Positions 1 through 5,934 of a stretch of DNA of 5,934 nt are shown here, piece by piece. A program made the translations under genes and the position numbers. The first letter of the stretch is position 1. Each line of letters starts with the position of its first letter. Below the pieces are notes generated by a model. That model ran no database searches. It had not been told where the DNA came from and saw only the letters and a list, made by a program, of their open reading frames with translations. The stretch is taken from contig JADGRD010000254.1 of NCBI GenBank assembly GCA_017881285.1, forward strand, positions 1 through 5,934. The letters run 5' to 3'. The stretch comes from Pseudomonadota bacterium (GTDB lineage Bacteria; Myxococcota_A; Polyangia; Fen-1088).

Positions 1-89
1 TTCGGCATCTGGAGCACAGTCTCACCGGTCGGCCGCAGTCCGGGAAAGAGTGGAGTAAGGACATTTCGGGGTAGAATACTAGTGAAGCC
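1..89. other. Upstream region, no supportable gene
   Basis: This stretch is less G+C-rich than the genes that follow. Two + strand frames are open from the window edge: one stops at TAA 56-58 and one at TAG 72-74. Either could be the last codons of a gene that begins outside the window, but neither short peptide has a recognisable motif. No terminator hairpin is visible. The 3' part probably holds the kinase gene's promoter. Confidence 0.4.
72..77 (+). promoter_or_regulatory. Possible -10 element (TAGAAT) of the kinase gene
   Basis: TAGAAT follows a GGGG run and ends 12 nt before the GTG start at 90. A transcript starting about 7 nt after the hexamer would have a leader of only a few bases. 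No good TTGACA-like -35 lies 16-18 nt upstream. A purine-rich GGAGTAAGG sits at 52-60, too far from the start to act as its ribosome-binding site. The call rests on sequence pattern alone. Confidence 0.4.
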
Positions 90-1883
90 GTGGGTGTAGC
101 GCTTCCGCAGCCGGTTCCATTCGGCAAATACACGCTGTTCGAACGCATCGGACGGGGGGGTATGGCCGATGTGTTCAAGGCGCGTATCCAGGGGCCGGCG
201 GGCTTCGAGCGGACGTTTGTCGTCAAGCGTATCTTGGCGCATCTTTCCGGGGACCCCGCGTTCACCAAGATGTTCATCGACGAGGCCAAGATCGCGGCCA
301 AGTTGAACCACCCGAACATCGTGCAGGTCTTCGAGCTGGGCGCGGTCGACGGCGAGTACTTCATGTCCATGGAGTACATGCGTGGGCACGACCTGGCCGA
401 GACCATGCGCACGTTGTGGGCGCGCGTGGGTCCGCCTCGGCCGGAGCTGGTGGCCTATGTCGGCCGCGAGATGTGCCGGGCGCTCGCCTACGCGCACGAG
501 TTCACGTCCGACGACGGCCACGTGCTGGGCATGATCCACCGCGACGTGTCGCCATCGAACGTCATGCTCTCCTACGACGGGGCGGTGAAGATTCTCGACT
601 TTGGTATTGCCAAGGCGCTGGGCGGCGATTCGGCCGACGAAGGCACCAAGAGCGGCACGCTCAAGGGCAAGTTCGCCTACATGGCCCCGGAGCAGACGGT
701 GTCGAACGATATCGACCGTCGCATCGACATCTTCGCCACCGGTATCGTGCTGCACGAGATCCTGACCGGCCGTCGGCTGTTCAAAGGCGAGAACGACATG
801 CAGACCATCGAGCGCGTGCGGCGCTGCGAGGTCACGCCGCCGTCGCTCTTCAATCCCCTGTGTCCGCCCCAGCTCGACCGCATCGTGTTGCAGGCACTGG
901 CCCGCAATCGCGACGAGCGGTATCAGTCGGCCTCCGAGATGGCCGACGCGCTCGACGACGTGGTCTACGCCTCGCGCTTCCAGGCGACCCATCTGGCGCA
1001 GACCATGCGTAGCCTCTTCCCGGCCGACTTGGGCGCCGATCCCCGCGTGTCGCTGTCCGGGCAGTCGAGCCGGCCGATGACCGCCTCGGTCAGTCCGTCG
1101 CGTTCTTCCACCGGCACCGCGCGCACGGGACCGGGCATTTCGCGGCCCACCGCCACGCGCTCGCCGACCGTGCCGCCGGTGGTTGCGACGCCGCCCATCA
1201 CCTCCGGCTCGTATCGGCTATCGCAGAGCCGTTCCAACTCCATCGTGGCGCCGCCCGTGCCGGCGGGCTTCCTCAAGCGGCCAGTGGTCGGGGTTCCTGG
1301 CTGGGTGGTGATGTCCACGCTGTTGCTGCTCGGCTTCGCCTTCGTGGGTGGGGCGATCTGGACCCTGCGGGGTCCGTCAGCCGGGCAGGTCGCCACGCAA
1401 AGTCCCATCCCGAAGATCCTGCTGCTCGATCTCGCCTTCGAATCGAGCCCCATTGGCGCCGACGTCTACGTGGTGGGCAGCAACGAGTACCTCGGCCGCA
1501 CGCCGTTCCGGCGCAAGGTCGAGTATCGCACCGACCGAACCACCTTCGTGGTTTTCCGCCTGCCCGGGCACCTCGAGATGACCAAGGAAGTGCGGCCAGA
1601 GTGGTCGGGCGCGGTGACCCTGCAGCTGGCTCCGCCGCCGGTGGCCCCGCCCAAGCCGCCCACCGTTCGCCCCCCTGCGCCGACGACGACCCCGCCGCCC
1701 GCGGTCGAGCCCTACCCTGAGCCGTCTTATCCGCCGGGCCGGACCGAACCGTTCGACAAGCTGAGGCCGCCCAAACACCGCGGCAAGGTCAAGGGCAAGG
1801 TCAGCAACCCGGACAAGGATCCGTTCGACAGCCCGGCCAGCAAGGCCGGAAAAGACGGGCGCAAGGCCTCGCCCTTCGACTAG
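90..1883 (+). CDS. Transmembrane Ser/Thr protein kinase with PEGA domain
   Basis: A 597-residue Hanks-type protein kinase expected to phosphorylate Ser/Thr in cytoplasmic substrates. The kinase domain spans about residues 14-290. It has a glycine-rich loop (GRGGMADV, 21-28), ATP-anchoring lysine K46, helix-C E65, catalytic loop HRDVSPSN (150-157, base D152), DFG 170-172 and APE 199-201. All key catalytic residues are present, so it is probably active. The HRDVSPSN loop, in place of HRDLKPxN, is common in myxobacterial kinases. A Ser/Thr/Pro-rich linker (about 320-400), a likely autophosphorylation region, leads to one membrane helix (about 404-426). Beyond it lies a PEGA domain (about 444-515, with SSPIGADVYV and LGRTPF), then a Pro-rich, Lys-rich tail. 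With the kinase inside the cell, the PEGA domain would face the periplasm and could sense or bind the envelope. The start is GTG at 90; an in-frame TAG at 72-74 and no other start codon between fix it. No clear Shine-Dalgarno is present. The glycosyltransferase gene follows after 16 nt. Confidence 0.93.
   Translation: MGVALPQPVPFGKYTLFERIGRGGMADVFKARIQGPAGFERTFVVKRILAHLSGDPAFTKMFIDEAKIAAKLNHPNIVQVFELGAVDGEYFMSMEYMRGHDLAETMRTLWARVGPPRPELVAYVGREMCRALAYAHEFTSDDGHVLGMIHRDVSPSNVMLSYDGAVKILDFGIAKALGGDSADEGTKSGTLKGKFAYMAPEQTVSNDIDRRIDIFATGIVLHEILTGRRLFKGENDMQTIERVRRCEVTPPSLFNPLCPPQLDRIVLQALARNRDERYQSASEMADALDDVVYASRFQATHLAQTMRSLFPADLGADPRVSLSGQSSRPMTASVSPSRSSTGTARTGPGISRPTATRSPTVPPVVATPPITSGSYRLSQSRSNSIVAPPVPAGFLKRPVVGVPGWVVMSTLLLLGFAFVGGAIWTLRGPSAGQVATQSPIPKILLLDLAFESSPIGADVYVVGSNEYLGRTPFRRKVEYRTDRTTFVVFRLPGHLEMTKEVRPEWSGAVTLQLAPPPVAPPKPPTVRPPAPTTTPPPAVEPYPEPSYPPGRTEPFDKLRPPKHRGKVKGKVSNPDKDPFDSPASKAGKDGRKASPFD
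1746..1880 (+). repeat. Three PFD motifs in the kinase's basic C-terminal tail
   Basis: The tetrapeptide xPFD occurs three times in the last 45 residues: EPFD at residues 553-556 (nt 1746-1757), DPFD at 577-580 (nt 1818-1829) and SPFD at 594-597 (nt 1869-1880), the last four residues of the protein. The spacers are rich in Lys and Gly. The codons for Phe and Asp are the same each time (TTC GAC), but the Pro codon differs in the third copy (CCC versus CCG). It is a short degenerate motif repeat, not a tandem DNA repeat. Its function is unknown. Confidence 0.45.
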
Positions 1884-1899
1884 GATCTCCCGCACAGCG

Positions 1900-2673
1900 A
1901 TGCACAAGGGTCGCCGGATTGCCGTCGTGGTGCCTGCCTTCAACGAGGCGGGCAAGATCGCGCGCACCCTGCGCTCGATTCCGGGATTCGTCGATCACGT
2001 CATCGTGGTCGACGATGCCAGCCAGGATGGCACCGGGCGTATCGCCCGGCGCAGCCAACGGCGCGGCCTCGCCGTGCTGGGCCATGATCGGAACCGCGGC
2101 GTGGGCGCGGCCATCGCCACCGGGTACACGGCGGCGTTCGAGGCGGGCGCCGAGGTGACCTGTGTGATGGCGGGCGATTCGCAGATGGATCCCGCCGACC
2201 TCGCGGCGCTCATCGAGCCCGTGGCCTTCGGGCGAGCGGATTACGCCAAGGGCAATCGTTTCGCCTGGCCGGGCGTGTATCGCGTGATGCCGGTTTCGCG
2301 CGCCGTCGGCAACGTCGCGCTCTCGCACCTGACCCGCTTGGCCTCGGGCTACGGCCGCGTTTTCGATTCGCAGTGTGGCTACGCGGCGGCCAACCGGCAC
2401 GCGCTCGCCATCATCCTGTCCGGCCCGGTCTTCCCGCGCTATGGCTATCCCAACGACATTCTCTGCCGATTGGGCGCGCATGGGGCACGCGTGGTCGACG
2501 TGCCCGTGCGTCCGGTCTACGGTCCCGAGTGGCACTCCGGAATTCGCATCTCCACGGTCGTGGTGCCGCTCCTCCGTCTCGTGTTTTGCGGCATGGGCGC
2601 CCGATTCATGCGCGGGATCCAGCGCCGGGTTCTGGGACCACGGCCGCTGCCCGTGCCCGAACCGCCGCCGTGA
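1900..2673 (+). CDS. Family 2 glycosyltransferase, DPM/DPG-synthase-like
   Basis: A 257-residue GT-A fold glycosyltransferase, close in layout to polyprenyl-phosphate sugar synthases, which transfer a sugar from a nucleotide donor. The N-terminal Rossmann-like half opens with VVVPAFNE (9-16) and carries VVDDAS (36-41), where D38/D39 fit nucleotide binding. NRGVGAAIATG (65-75) follows. GDSQMDP (92-98) occupies the metal-binding DxD position, matching the DADGQxDP of relatives, with D93, Q95 and D97 kept. The acceptor half holds KGNRF (117-121), DSQCGY (156-161) and YPNDIL (183-188), all family hallmarks. The C-terminal membrane helices of some DPM relatives are absent. A moderately hydrophobic segment (about 218-237) could lie on the membrane face, and the protein ends in a Pro-rich tail. 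The ATG at 1900 sits directly before the conserved first strand. An AGGA at 1882-1885 is rather far away to be its ribosome-binding site. Donor and acceptor cannot be read from the sequence. Confidence 0.9.
   Translation: MHKGRRIAVVVPAFNEAGKIARTLRSIPGFVDHVIVVDDASQDGTGRIARRSQRRGLAVLGHDRNRGVGAAIATGYTAAFEAGAEVTCVMAGDSQMDPADLAALIEPVAFGRADYAKGNRFAWPGVYRVMPVSRAVGNVALSHLTRLASGYGRVFDSQCGYAAANRHALAIILSGPVFPRYGYPNDILCRLGAHGARVVDVPVRPVYGPEWHSGIRISTVVVPLLRLVFCGMGARFMRGIQRRVLGPRPLPVPEPPP
2670..2673 (+). other. GTGA start/stop overlap coupling GT2 and GT4 genes
   Basis: The GTG start of the GT4 gene (2670-2672) overlaps the TGA stop of the GT2 gene (2671-2673). No Shine-Dalgarno sequence is visible in the C-rich stretch before it, so translation of the second gene probably depends on ribosomes finishing the first. 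This suggests the two enzymes are made together. Confidence 0.75.
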
Positions 2674-3761
2674 TTGGCGTCGTCACCACGTCGTACCCAC
2701 GCTTTCCCGACGACAGCTCGGGGGGGTTCGTGCGCGAGCGCGTGCGGGCGCTGCTCGCCGAAGGGCACCGCGTGGAGATCCTGGCGGCCGGGGATGCTTC
2801 CGACGACAGCACGGCTGCCGGGACGGTGACGCGCATCCCGGCGTACGGCCTCTTCTATGCAGGCGGCGCGCCCGAGGCTCTGGAGAACGCGCACCCCTCG
2901 GCATGGCTTTTGGCGTGGGTCCAGGCACTGGGCTTTTCCGGCGCCCTGCTGGGACACCTGGCTGGCCGCGCGGGACGCTGGGACGCGGTGGAGAGCCACT
3001 GGCTCCTACCCTGCGGGCTCGCGGTGTGCGCCGCCTTGCCGGGGCTGCCTCACCGCGCGCACGTGCACGGCGGCGACGTCTATCTGCTGGGCCGCCTGCC
3101 CTGGGCCGACAGCCTGGCGCGCGTGCTCTGTCGCAGCCGTCCCGAGCTGGTCTTTGCCAGCGCTTCGCTCCGCGAGGAGTTCACGGCGCTCGCCGGCGCT
3201 TCGCCCGAGTCGCTCGGCGCGCGCTGTCGCGTCGAGGCCGCGCCTTTCGACCGGTCGATCTTTCATCGGCGCAGCGCGGGTGAGCGGCGGCAGGCCAGGG
3301 ACCAGCTCGGCTGTGACCGGCCCACCCTGCTCGCCGCAGGGCGGCTGGTGCCCATCAAGGGCTTCGACGCGCTGGTCACCGCCGTTGGGCGGATGGCGGC
3401 ACCGTCGCGGCCGATCGTGATCATCGCGGGCGAAGGCCCGGAGCGAGCGAGGCTCGTCCGGCAGGCGCGCGCGGCGTGGGTCGATCTGCGTTTGCCCGGC
3501 CTCCTGGGGCAGCAGGCACTGGCCGCGCATATGGCCGCAGCCGATCTCTTCGTCCACCCCTGCCGGACTCTGGCCTGCGGCCGCAGCGAGGGCATGCCGC
3601 TCGTGGTGCGTGAGGCGCTAGCCCGCGAACTGCCCGTGATCGCATCGGCGAGCGGCGGCATCGGGGAACTGCGCGGAACCGACGGGCTGACCCTGGTCGA
3701 GGCCGGTAACGCCGCCGCCCTCGCCGCGGCGATTGCGGCCGCATTGCGCGCCTCCACGTAG
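2670..3761 (+). CDS. Family 4 glycosyltransferase (GT-B fold, retaining)
   Basis: A 363-residue glycosyltransferase of the GT4/group 1 type, which transfers a sugar from an activated donor to an acceptor, typically in polysaccharide or glycolipid assembly. The N-terminal domain begins at once with strand IGVVTTSYPRFP (2-13) and a glycine loop SSGGFV (16-21). An HGGD motif lies at 133-136. The C-terminal donor-binding domain has AAGRLVPIKG (222-231) with R225 and K230 placed to bind the donor phosphates. AGEGP follows at 253-257, and the EX7E signature is E307 and E315 in EGMPLVVRE. Length is normal for the family. Two cysteines (C298, C303) lie in the loop just before the EX7E motif. The frame stays open well upstream into the previous gene, but recognisable GT4 sequence starts right after V1, so GTG 2670 is preferred. 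No membrane helix is evident; it probably works at the inner face of the membrane with the GT2 enzyme. Substrates are unknown. Confidence 0.9.
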   Translation: MIGVVTTSYPRFPDDSSGGFVRERVRALLAEGHRVEILAAGDASDDSTAAGTVTRIPAYGLFYAGGAPEALENAHPSAWLLAWVQALGFSGALLGHLAGRAGRWDAVESHWLLPCGLAVCAALPGLPHRAHVHGGDVYLLGRLPWADSLARVLCRSRPELVFASASLREEFTALAGASPESLGARCRVEAAPFDRSIFHRRSAGERRQARDQLGCDRPTLLAAGRLVPIKGFDALVTAVGRMAAPSRPIVIIAGEGPERARLVRQARAAWVDLRLPGLLGQQALAAHMAAADLFVHPCRTLACGRSEGMPLVVREALARELPVIASASGGIGELRGTDGLTLVEAGNAAALAAAIAAALRAST

Positions 3762-3797
3762 GCGCCTGGCCCAGTTTCTCGCCTTTGCGCGCGCCTC

Positions 3798-3806
3798 TGC
3801 TACCCT
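3798..3806 (+). promoter_or_regulatory. Possible extended -10 (TGC-TACCCT) of the short GT2-like gene
   Basis: TGC followed by TACCCT (hexamer 3801-3806) ends 10 nt before the ATG at 3817, in the 55-nt gap after the GT4 gene. It has the TGn extension that can substitute for a -35 box, and no convincing -35 is visible. The transcript would be nearly leaderless. The same TGCTA core recurs before rseP. Confidence 0.4.
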
Positions 3807-3816
3807 GGTGTCGATT

Positions 3817-4380
3817 ATGGCGGGCAAGACGCATACGGTCGGGCTTTCCGTGATCGTGGCCGTGCGTGACGACGAGGATTCTGTCGGCCGCGACGTGCGC
3901 GGGCTGGCTCGCCACCTTCGCGAACGCGGCCTGGCCTTCGAGATCCTGGCTATCGGCGACGGCTCCTATGACACCAGCCTGACCTTGCTGCGTTTTCTGT
4001 GCGCCGAGGTGCCGGAGCTGTCCGTGCTCGGCATCGCGCGCGGCGGGCGCGCCTTTCGCAGAGCGACGGCGCATGCGCGGGGCGACGCGGTCTTGCTCTG
4101 GGAGGCGGATCGGGGCAGCGCCGTCCCGCACGCCATTCTGGGCTGGGCCCTGTCCCGGCTGTCGCGGCGAGCCGCGGTCGTCGTGCGCGGCCGGTTCGTG
4201 CTCGCCCACCGGATGCGCTCCCTGCCGGTGCTGCTCGAAACCACGGGGCACGGGAACGAATACGAGGCCCGCTTCGAGCGCCGGGCCGCGAGCCTGGGGC
4301 TGGACGTGGAAATCGTGGGCCGGCGCCCGGCCCGGCGGCGCGGACTGCTGGCGCCCGTTCTGCGCATCCTGTCCGTGTGA
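3817..4380 (+). CDS. Short GT2-like protein, probably degenerate
   Basis: A 187-residue protein resembling the nucleotide-binding half of family 2 glycosyltransferases. It opens with LSVIVAVRDDEDSV (10-23), matching the usual VIPxYNEE start, followed by FEILAIGDGSYD (41-52), the counterpart of VVDDGSxD. The first aspartate of the DD pair is replaced by glycine (G47). Where relatives have DADxQ this protein has WEADRG (95-100), so the first metal ligand position is Glu (E96) and the Gln is lost. The acceptor half is short: after about residue 120 there is no QxxW, CGY or ND-type motif. The tail (169-187) is Arg-rich and then hydrophobic. These changes argue against normal catalysis; a regulatory, scaffold or altered-substrate role is possible. 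The ATG at 3817 lies just before the conserved first strand. A TTG at 3733 would lengthen it by 28 residues into the preceding gene and lacks support. A weak GGTG (3807-3810) is the only ribosome-binding candidate. Confidence 0.75.
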   Translation: MAGKTHTVGLSVIVAVRDDEDSVGRDVRGLARHLRERGLAFEILAIGDGSYDTSLTLLRFLCAEVPELSVLGIARGGRAFRRATAHARGDAVLLWEADRGSAVPHAILGWALSRLSRRAAVVVRGRFVLAHRMRSLPVLLETTGHGNEYEARFERRAASLGLDVEIVGRRPARRRGLLAPVLRILSV

Positions 4381-4394
4381 GAGCCGGCAAAGCC

Positions 4395-4403
4395 TGCTAG
4401 ATT
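4395..4403 (+). promoter_or_regulatory. Possible extended -10 (TGC-TAGATT) of rseP
   Basis: TGC followed by TAGATT (hexamer 4398-4403) ends 10 nt before the rseP ATG at 4414. The stretch TAGATTTAT is unusually A+T-rich for this window. No -35 match is seen at the expected distance. No Shine-Dalgarno sequence precedes the ATG, which fits a very short leader. The layout closely matches the element before the short GT2-like gene. Confidence 0.45.
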
Positions 4404-4413
4404 TATCGCCACG

Positions 4414-5451
4414 ATGTCTATCGCGGTTGCCATTTTGGGTCTTGCCCTCCTCATCGTGCTGCACGAGGCAGGGCATTTTCTCGCAGCCCGCCTGTGCGGA
4501 ATGCGCGTCGAGCGTTTCTCCATCGGCTTTGGCAACGCCCTGGTCTCGTTCAAGCGCGGGGACACGATCTACCAGATCGCGCCGATCCCTCTCGGCGGCT
4601 TTGTGCAGGTGACCGGCATGAACCCGCACGAGGAATTCGATCACGACGATCCCTTCGTGTATCCCAACCGGCCGCGTTGGATGCGCTTCCTGGTGCTGGT
4701 CGCCGGACCGGCGGCCAACTACCTGACCGCGATGGTCATCGGCTTCGTCGTGCTCCTCACCTACGGCCAGTACACGGGCACCACGACCGTCGACGAGGTC
4801 GTGCAGGGCAGCGCCGCGCAAGCCGTGGGTCTGCTTCCCGGCGACGTGGTGGCCGGCGTGGGCGGCATGCCGGTGTCCAAGCCCGCGGACGTGACCACCG
4901 TGGTGCGCGGCTCGGCCGGATCGGCCATCGAGGTCAAGATCACGCGCAACGGGGCGCCGGTCACCTTGCAGATCACGCCGCGCAAGGATGCGACAAGTGG
5001 CCTCTACATGATCGGCGTCCGGTTCGGGCAGGCACGCGCGCGCGGGCCGTTTCTCGACGCGGTCAAGGAGGCGGTGGTCATGCCCATCGCGCTCTCGGGG
5101 ATGCTGCTCAAGAACATCTGGGATCTCATCACGCGCAAGATCGAGGGCGGGCTGACCGGACCGCTCGGCATCGCCAAGGAGATGGCCGGTGCGGCCAAAC
5201 AGGGCGTGCTCAAGTTCCTGGAGATCATCATCCTGATCTCCGTGGCCCTCGGCGTGTTCAACCTGTTGCCCTTACCGGGCCTCGATGGCGGCCGTATCTT
5301 CTTCGTGGGCATCAACTCTATCCGGCGGCGGGACATGAATCCGGCCATCGAGACCAAGATTCACATGGTCGGGATCATGGTTCTGCTCATGCTGCTGGTG
5401 GTCGTCACCTTCAACGACATCAAGGGCATCTTCTTCAAGAAGATGGGGTAG
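4414..5451 (+). CDS. RseP-type site-2 intramembrane metalloprotease, one PDZ domain
   Basis: A 345-residue zinc protease that cuts proteins within the membrane. RseP relatives release sigma factors by cleaving anti-sigma factors after a first periplasmic cut, and also clear signal-peptide remnants. Helix 1 carries the zinc motif HEAGH (17-21; H17, H21, catalytic E18). A second helix spans about 91-116. One PDZ domain (about 122-190) faces the periplasm and would gate substrates. The third core helix (about 268-285) leads into NLLPLPGLDGG (283-293), where D291 is the third zinc ligand. A final helix covers about 317-333. The IPLGGFVQVTGM segment (58-69) is the usual membrane-associated beta loop after helix 1. 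All catalytic residues are intact. Length and the single PDZ fit the shorter members of the family; E. coli RseP is about 450 residues with two PDZ domains. The common neighbours dxr and cdsA are not adjacent here. ATG 4414 gives the standard short N-terminus. Confidence 0.95.
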   Translation: MSIAVAILGLALLIVLHEAGHFLAARLCGMRVERFSIGFGNALVSFKRGDTIYQIAPIPLGGFVQVTGMNPHEEFDHDDPFVYPNRPRWMRFLVLVAGPAANYLTAMVIGFVVLLTYGQYTGTTTVDEVVQGSAAQAVGLLPGDVVAGVGGMPVSKPADVTTVVRGSAGSAIEVKITRNGAPVTLQITPRKDATSGLYMIGVRFGQARARGPFLDAVKEAVVMPIALSGMLLKNIWDLITRKIEGGLTGPLGIAKEMAGAAKQGVLKFLEIIILISVALGVFNLLPLPGLDGGRIFFVGINSIRRRDMNPAIETKIHMVGIMVLLMLLVVVTFNDIKGIFFKKMG

Positions 5452-5454
5452 CGC

Positions 5455-5934
5455 TTGCGCCGCCTCTCTTCCCGCATTCACCGCGGGCTGATCGGCGCGC
5501 GCGAACTGGTTGGCGAGGCCTATCTGGCCGACGAAGATCTCCGGCGCGAGTACGACAGCGAGATTGCCCCGCGCACGGTTGCGGCGCTGGAGAGGATCCT
5601 CGCGGAGACCGCGATCTCGCGCCCGCGCCGTGCCCTCGATCTCGGAGCGGGCACCGGCGCCGCGGGACGGGCCGTGTGCGCGCACTGGCCGGACGTGGAG
5701 CTTGTCGCCGTCGACAAGGTGGCCGGCCCCGGCGTCGTGCGCGGGGACGTCGCGCGCGCCATCCGGCCCGCGGGCGTGGCCGGGCACTTCGATCTGATCG
5801 TGGCCGCGCACCTGCTCAACGAGCTGTCGCTCGACCTCGACGGCCGCGCGCGGCTGGTGGCGGGCTGGTGCCGCGAGCTGTTGGAAGCAGAGGGCACGTG
5901 TATCCTCGTCGAGCCGGCGCTTCGCGAAACCTCG
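5455..5934 (+). CDS. Rsm22-like SAM-dependent methyltransferase, 3' end outside window
   Basis: The first 160 residues of a methyltransferase, open to the window edge. Motif I, which binds S-adenosylmethionine, is LDLGAGTGAAG (61-71). The acidic residue ending strand 2 is D87 in VAVDK. DLIVAAHLLNEL (113-124) and VEPALRETS (152-160) are the features that point to the Rsm22 family. Members associate with the small ribosomal subunit; the mitochondrial forms are needed for mitoribosome assembly, and human METTL17 carries an iron-sulfur cluster. The cysteines for such a cluster would lie downstream of the window, so that cannot be tested here. TTG at 5455 is the only ATG, GTG or TTG start before motif I in this frame: the next GTG is at 5674, inside the SAM fold. 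The upstream bound is the rseP TAG, two codons earlier in the same frame. A purine-rich AAGAAGATGGGG (5437-5448) ends 6 nt before the TTG and may serve as ribosome-binding site. Confidence 0.82.
   Translation, partial: MRRLSSRIHRGLIGARELVGEAYLADEDLRREYDSEIAPRTVAALERILAETAISRPRRALDLGAGTGAAGRAVCAHWPDVELVAVDKVAGPGVVRGDVARAIRPAGVAGHFDLIVAAHLLNELSLDLDGRARLVAGWCRELLEAEGTCILVEPALRETS

Noticed and set aside
1635..1770. Pro-rich tract as a tandem DNA repeat
   Set aside because: The codons and spacing vary and no fixed repeat unit can be defined; it reads as an ordinary low-complexity protein linker.
1881..1886. TAGGAT as a -10 element for the GT2 gene
   Set aside because: It includes the kinase stop codon TAG, sits 13 nt from the ATG, lacks a TGn extension and has no visible -35. 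The 16-nt gap favours co-transcription with the kinase.
1801..2535. A 244-codon minus-strand frame opposite the GT2 gene
   Set aside because: Its translation is low-complexity with no recognisable motif, while the + strand carries intact GT2 signatures over the same bases.
2373..2669. Upstream extension of the GT4 gene by 99 codons
   Set aside because: The added stretch is Arg-rich, overlaps the whole second half of the GT2 gene in another frame, and has no GT4 features; the GTG at 2670 forms a classic overlap start.
2375..3283. A 302-codon + strand frame across the GT2/GT4 junction
   Set aside because: It is an Arg/Ala/Pro-rich out-of-frame shadow; both real genes have conserved motifs in other frames.
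3762..3816. Possible terminator after the GT4 gene
   Set aside because: Only short GC palindromes such as GGCGCC (3762-3767) occur, with no longer stem and no following T-run.
3421..4821. A long open frame of 466 codons on the minus strand
   Set aside because: It lies opposite parts of three genes with clear family motifs, and its translation is rich in Arg, Gly, Ala and His without any domain. Long antisense frames are expected in G+C-rich DNA with strong third-position bias.

Overview
This G+C-rich window has strong G/C bias at third codon positions. It carries six genes, all on the + strand and tightly packed. The best taxonomic hint is the first gene: a transmembrane Ser/Thr kinase whose catalytic loop reads HRDVSPSN and which carries an extracytoplasmic PEGA domain. 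That architecture is typical of Myxococcota and related former Deltaproteobacteria. The hint is inferred from gene content; no marker gene settles it.

Layout: 1-89 is a short upstream region with a possible -10 element. 90-1883 encodes the Ser/Thr protein kinase with a PEGA domain. 1900-2673 encodes a family 2 (DPM/DPG-synthase-like) glycosyltransferase. 2670-3761 encodes a family 4 glycosyltransferase whose GTG start overlaps the previous stop by 4 nt. 3817-4380 encodes a short GT2-like protein with an altered active site. 4414-5451 encodes an RseP-type site-2 protease with one PDZ domain. 5455-5934 is the 5' part of an Rsm22-like methyltransferase that runs off the window.

Gaps between genes are 16, -4, 55, 33 and 3 nt, and I see no terminator hairpin, so transcription through the whole set is plausible. 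The three short gaps (kinase/GT2, GT2/GT4, rseP/methyltransferase) look like coupled pairs. TANNNT elements just upstream of the kinase, the short GT2-like gene and rseP suggest internal promoters. If so, there are three transcription units: kinase-GT2-GT4, the short GT2-like gene, and rseP-methyltransferase.

Functionally, the middle of the window suggests cell-envelope work: two probable active glycosyltransferases and one probably degenerate one, beside a membrane kinase and an intramembrane protease used in envelope stress signalling. No mobile element, CRISPR array, tRNA or rRNA is visible. I found no clearly new system. The points most worth a second look are the degenerate GT2-like protein and the promoter elements lying only 10-12 nt from start codons that lack Shine-Dalgarno sequences.
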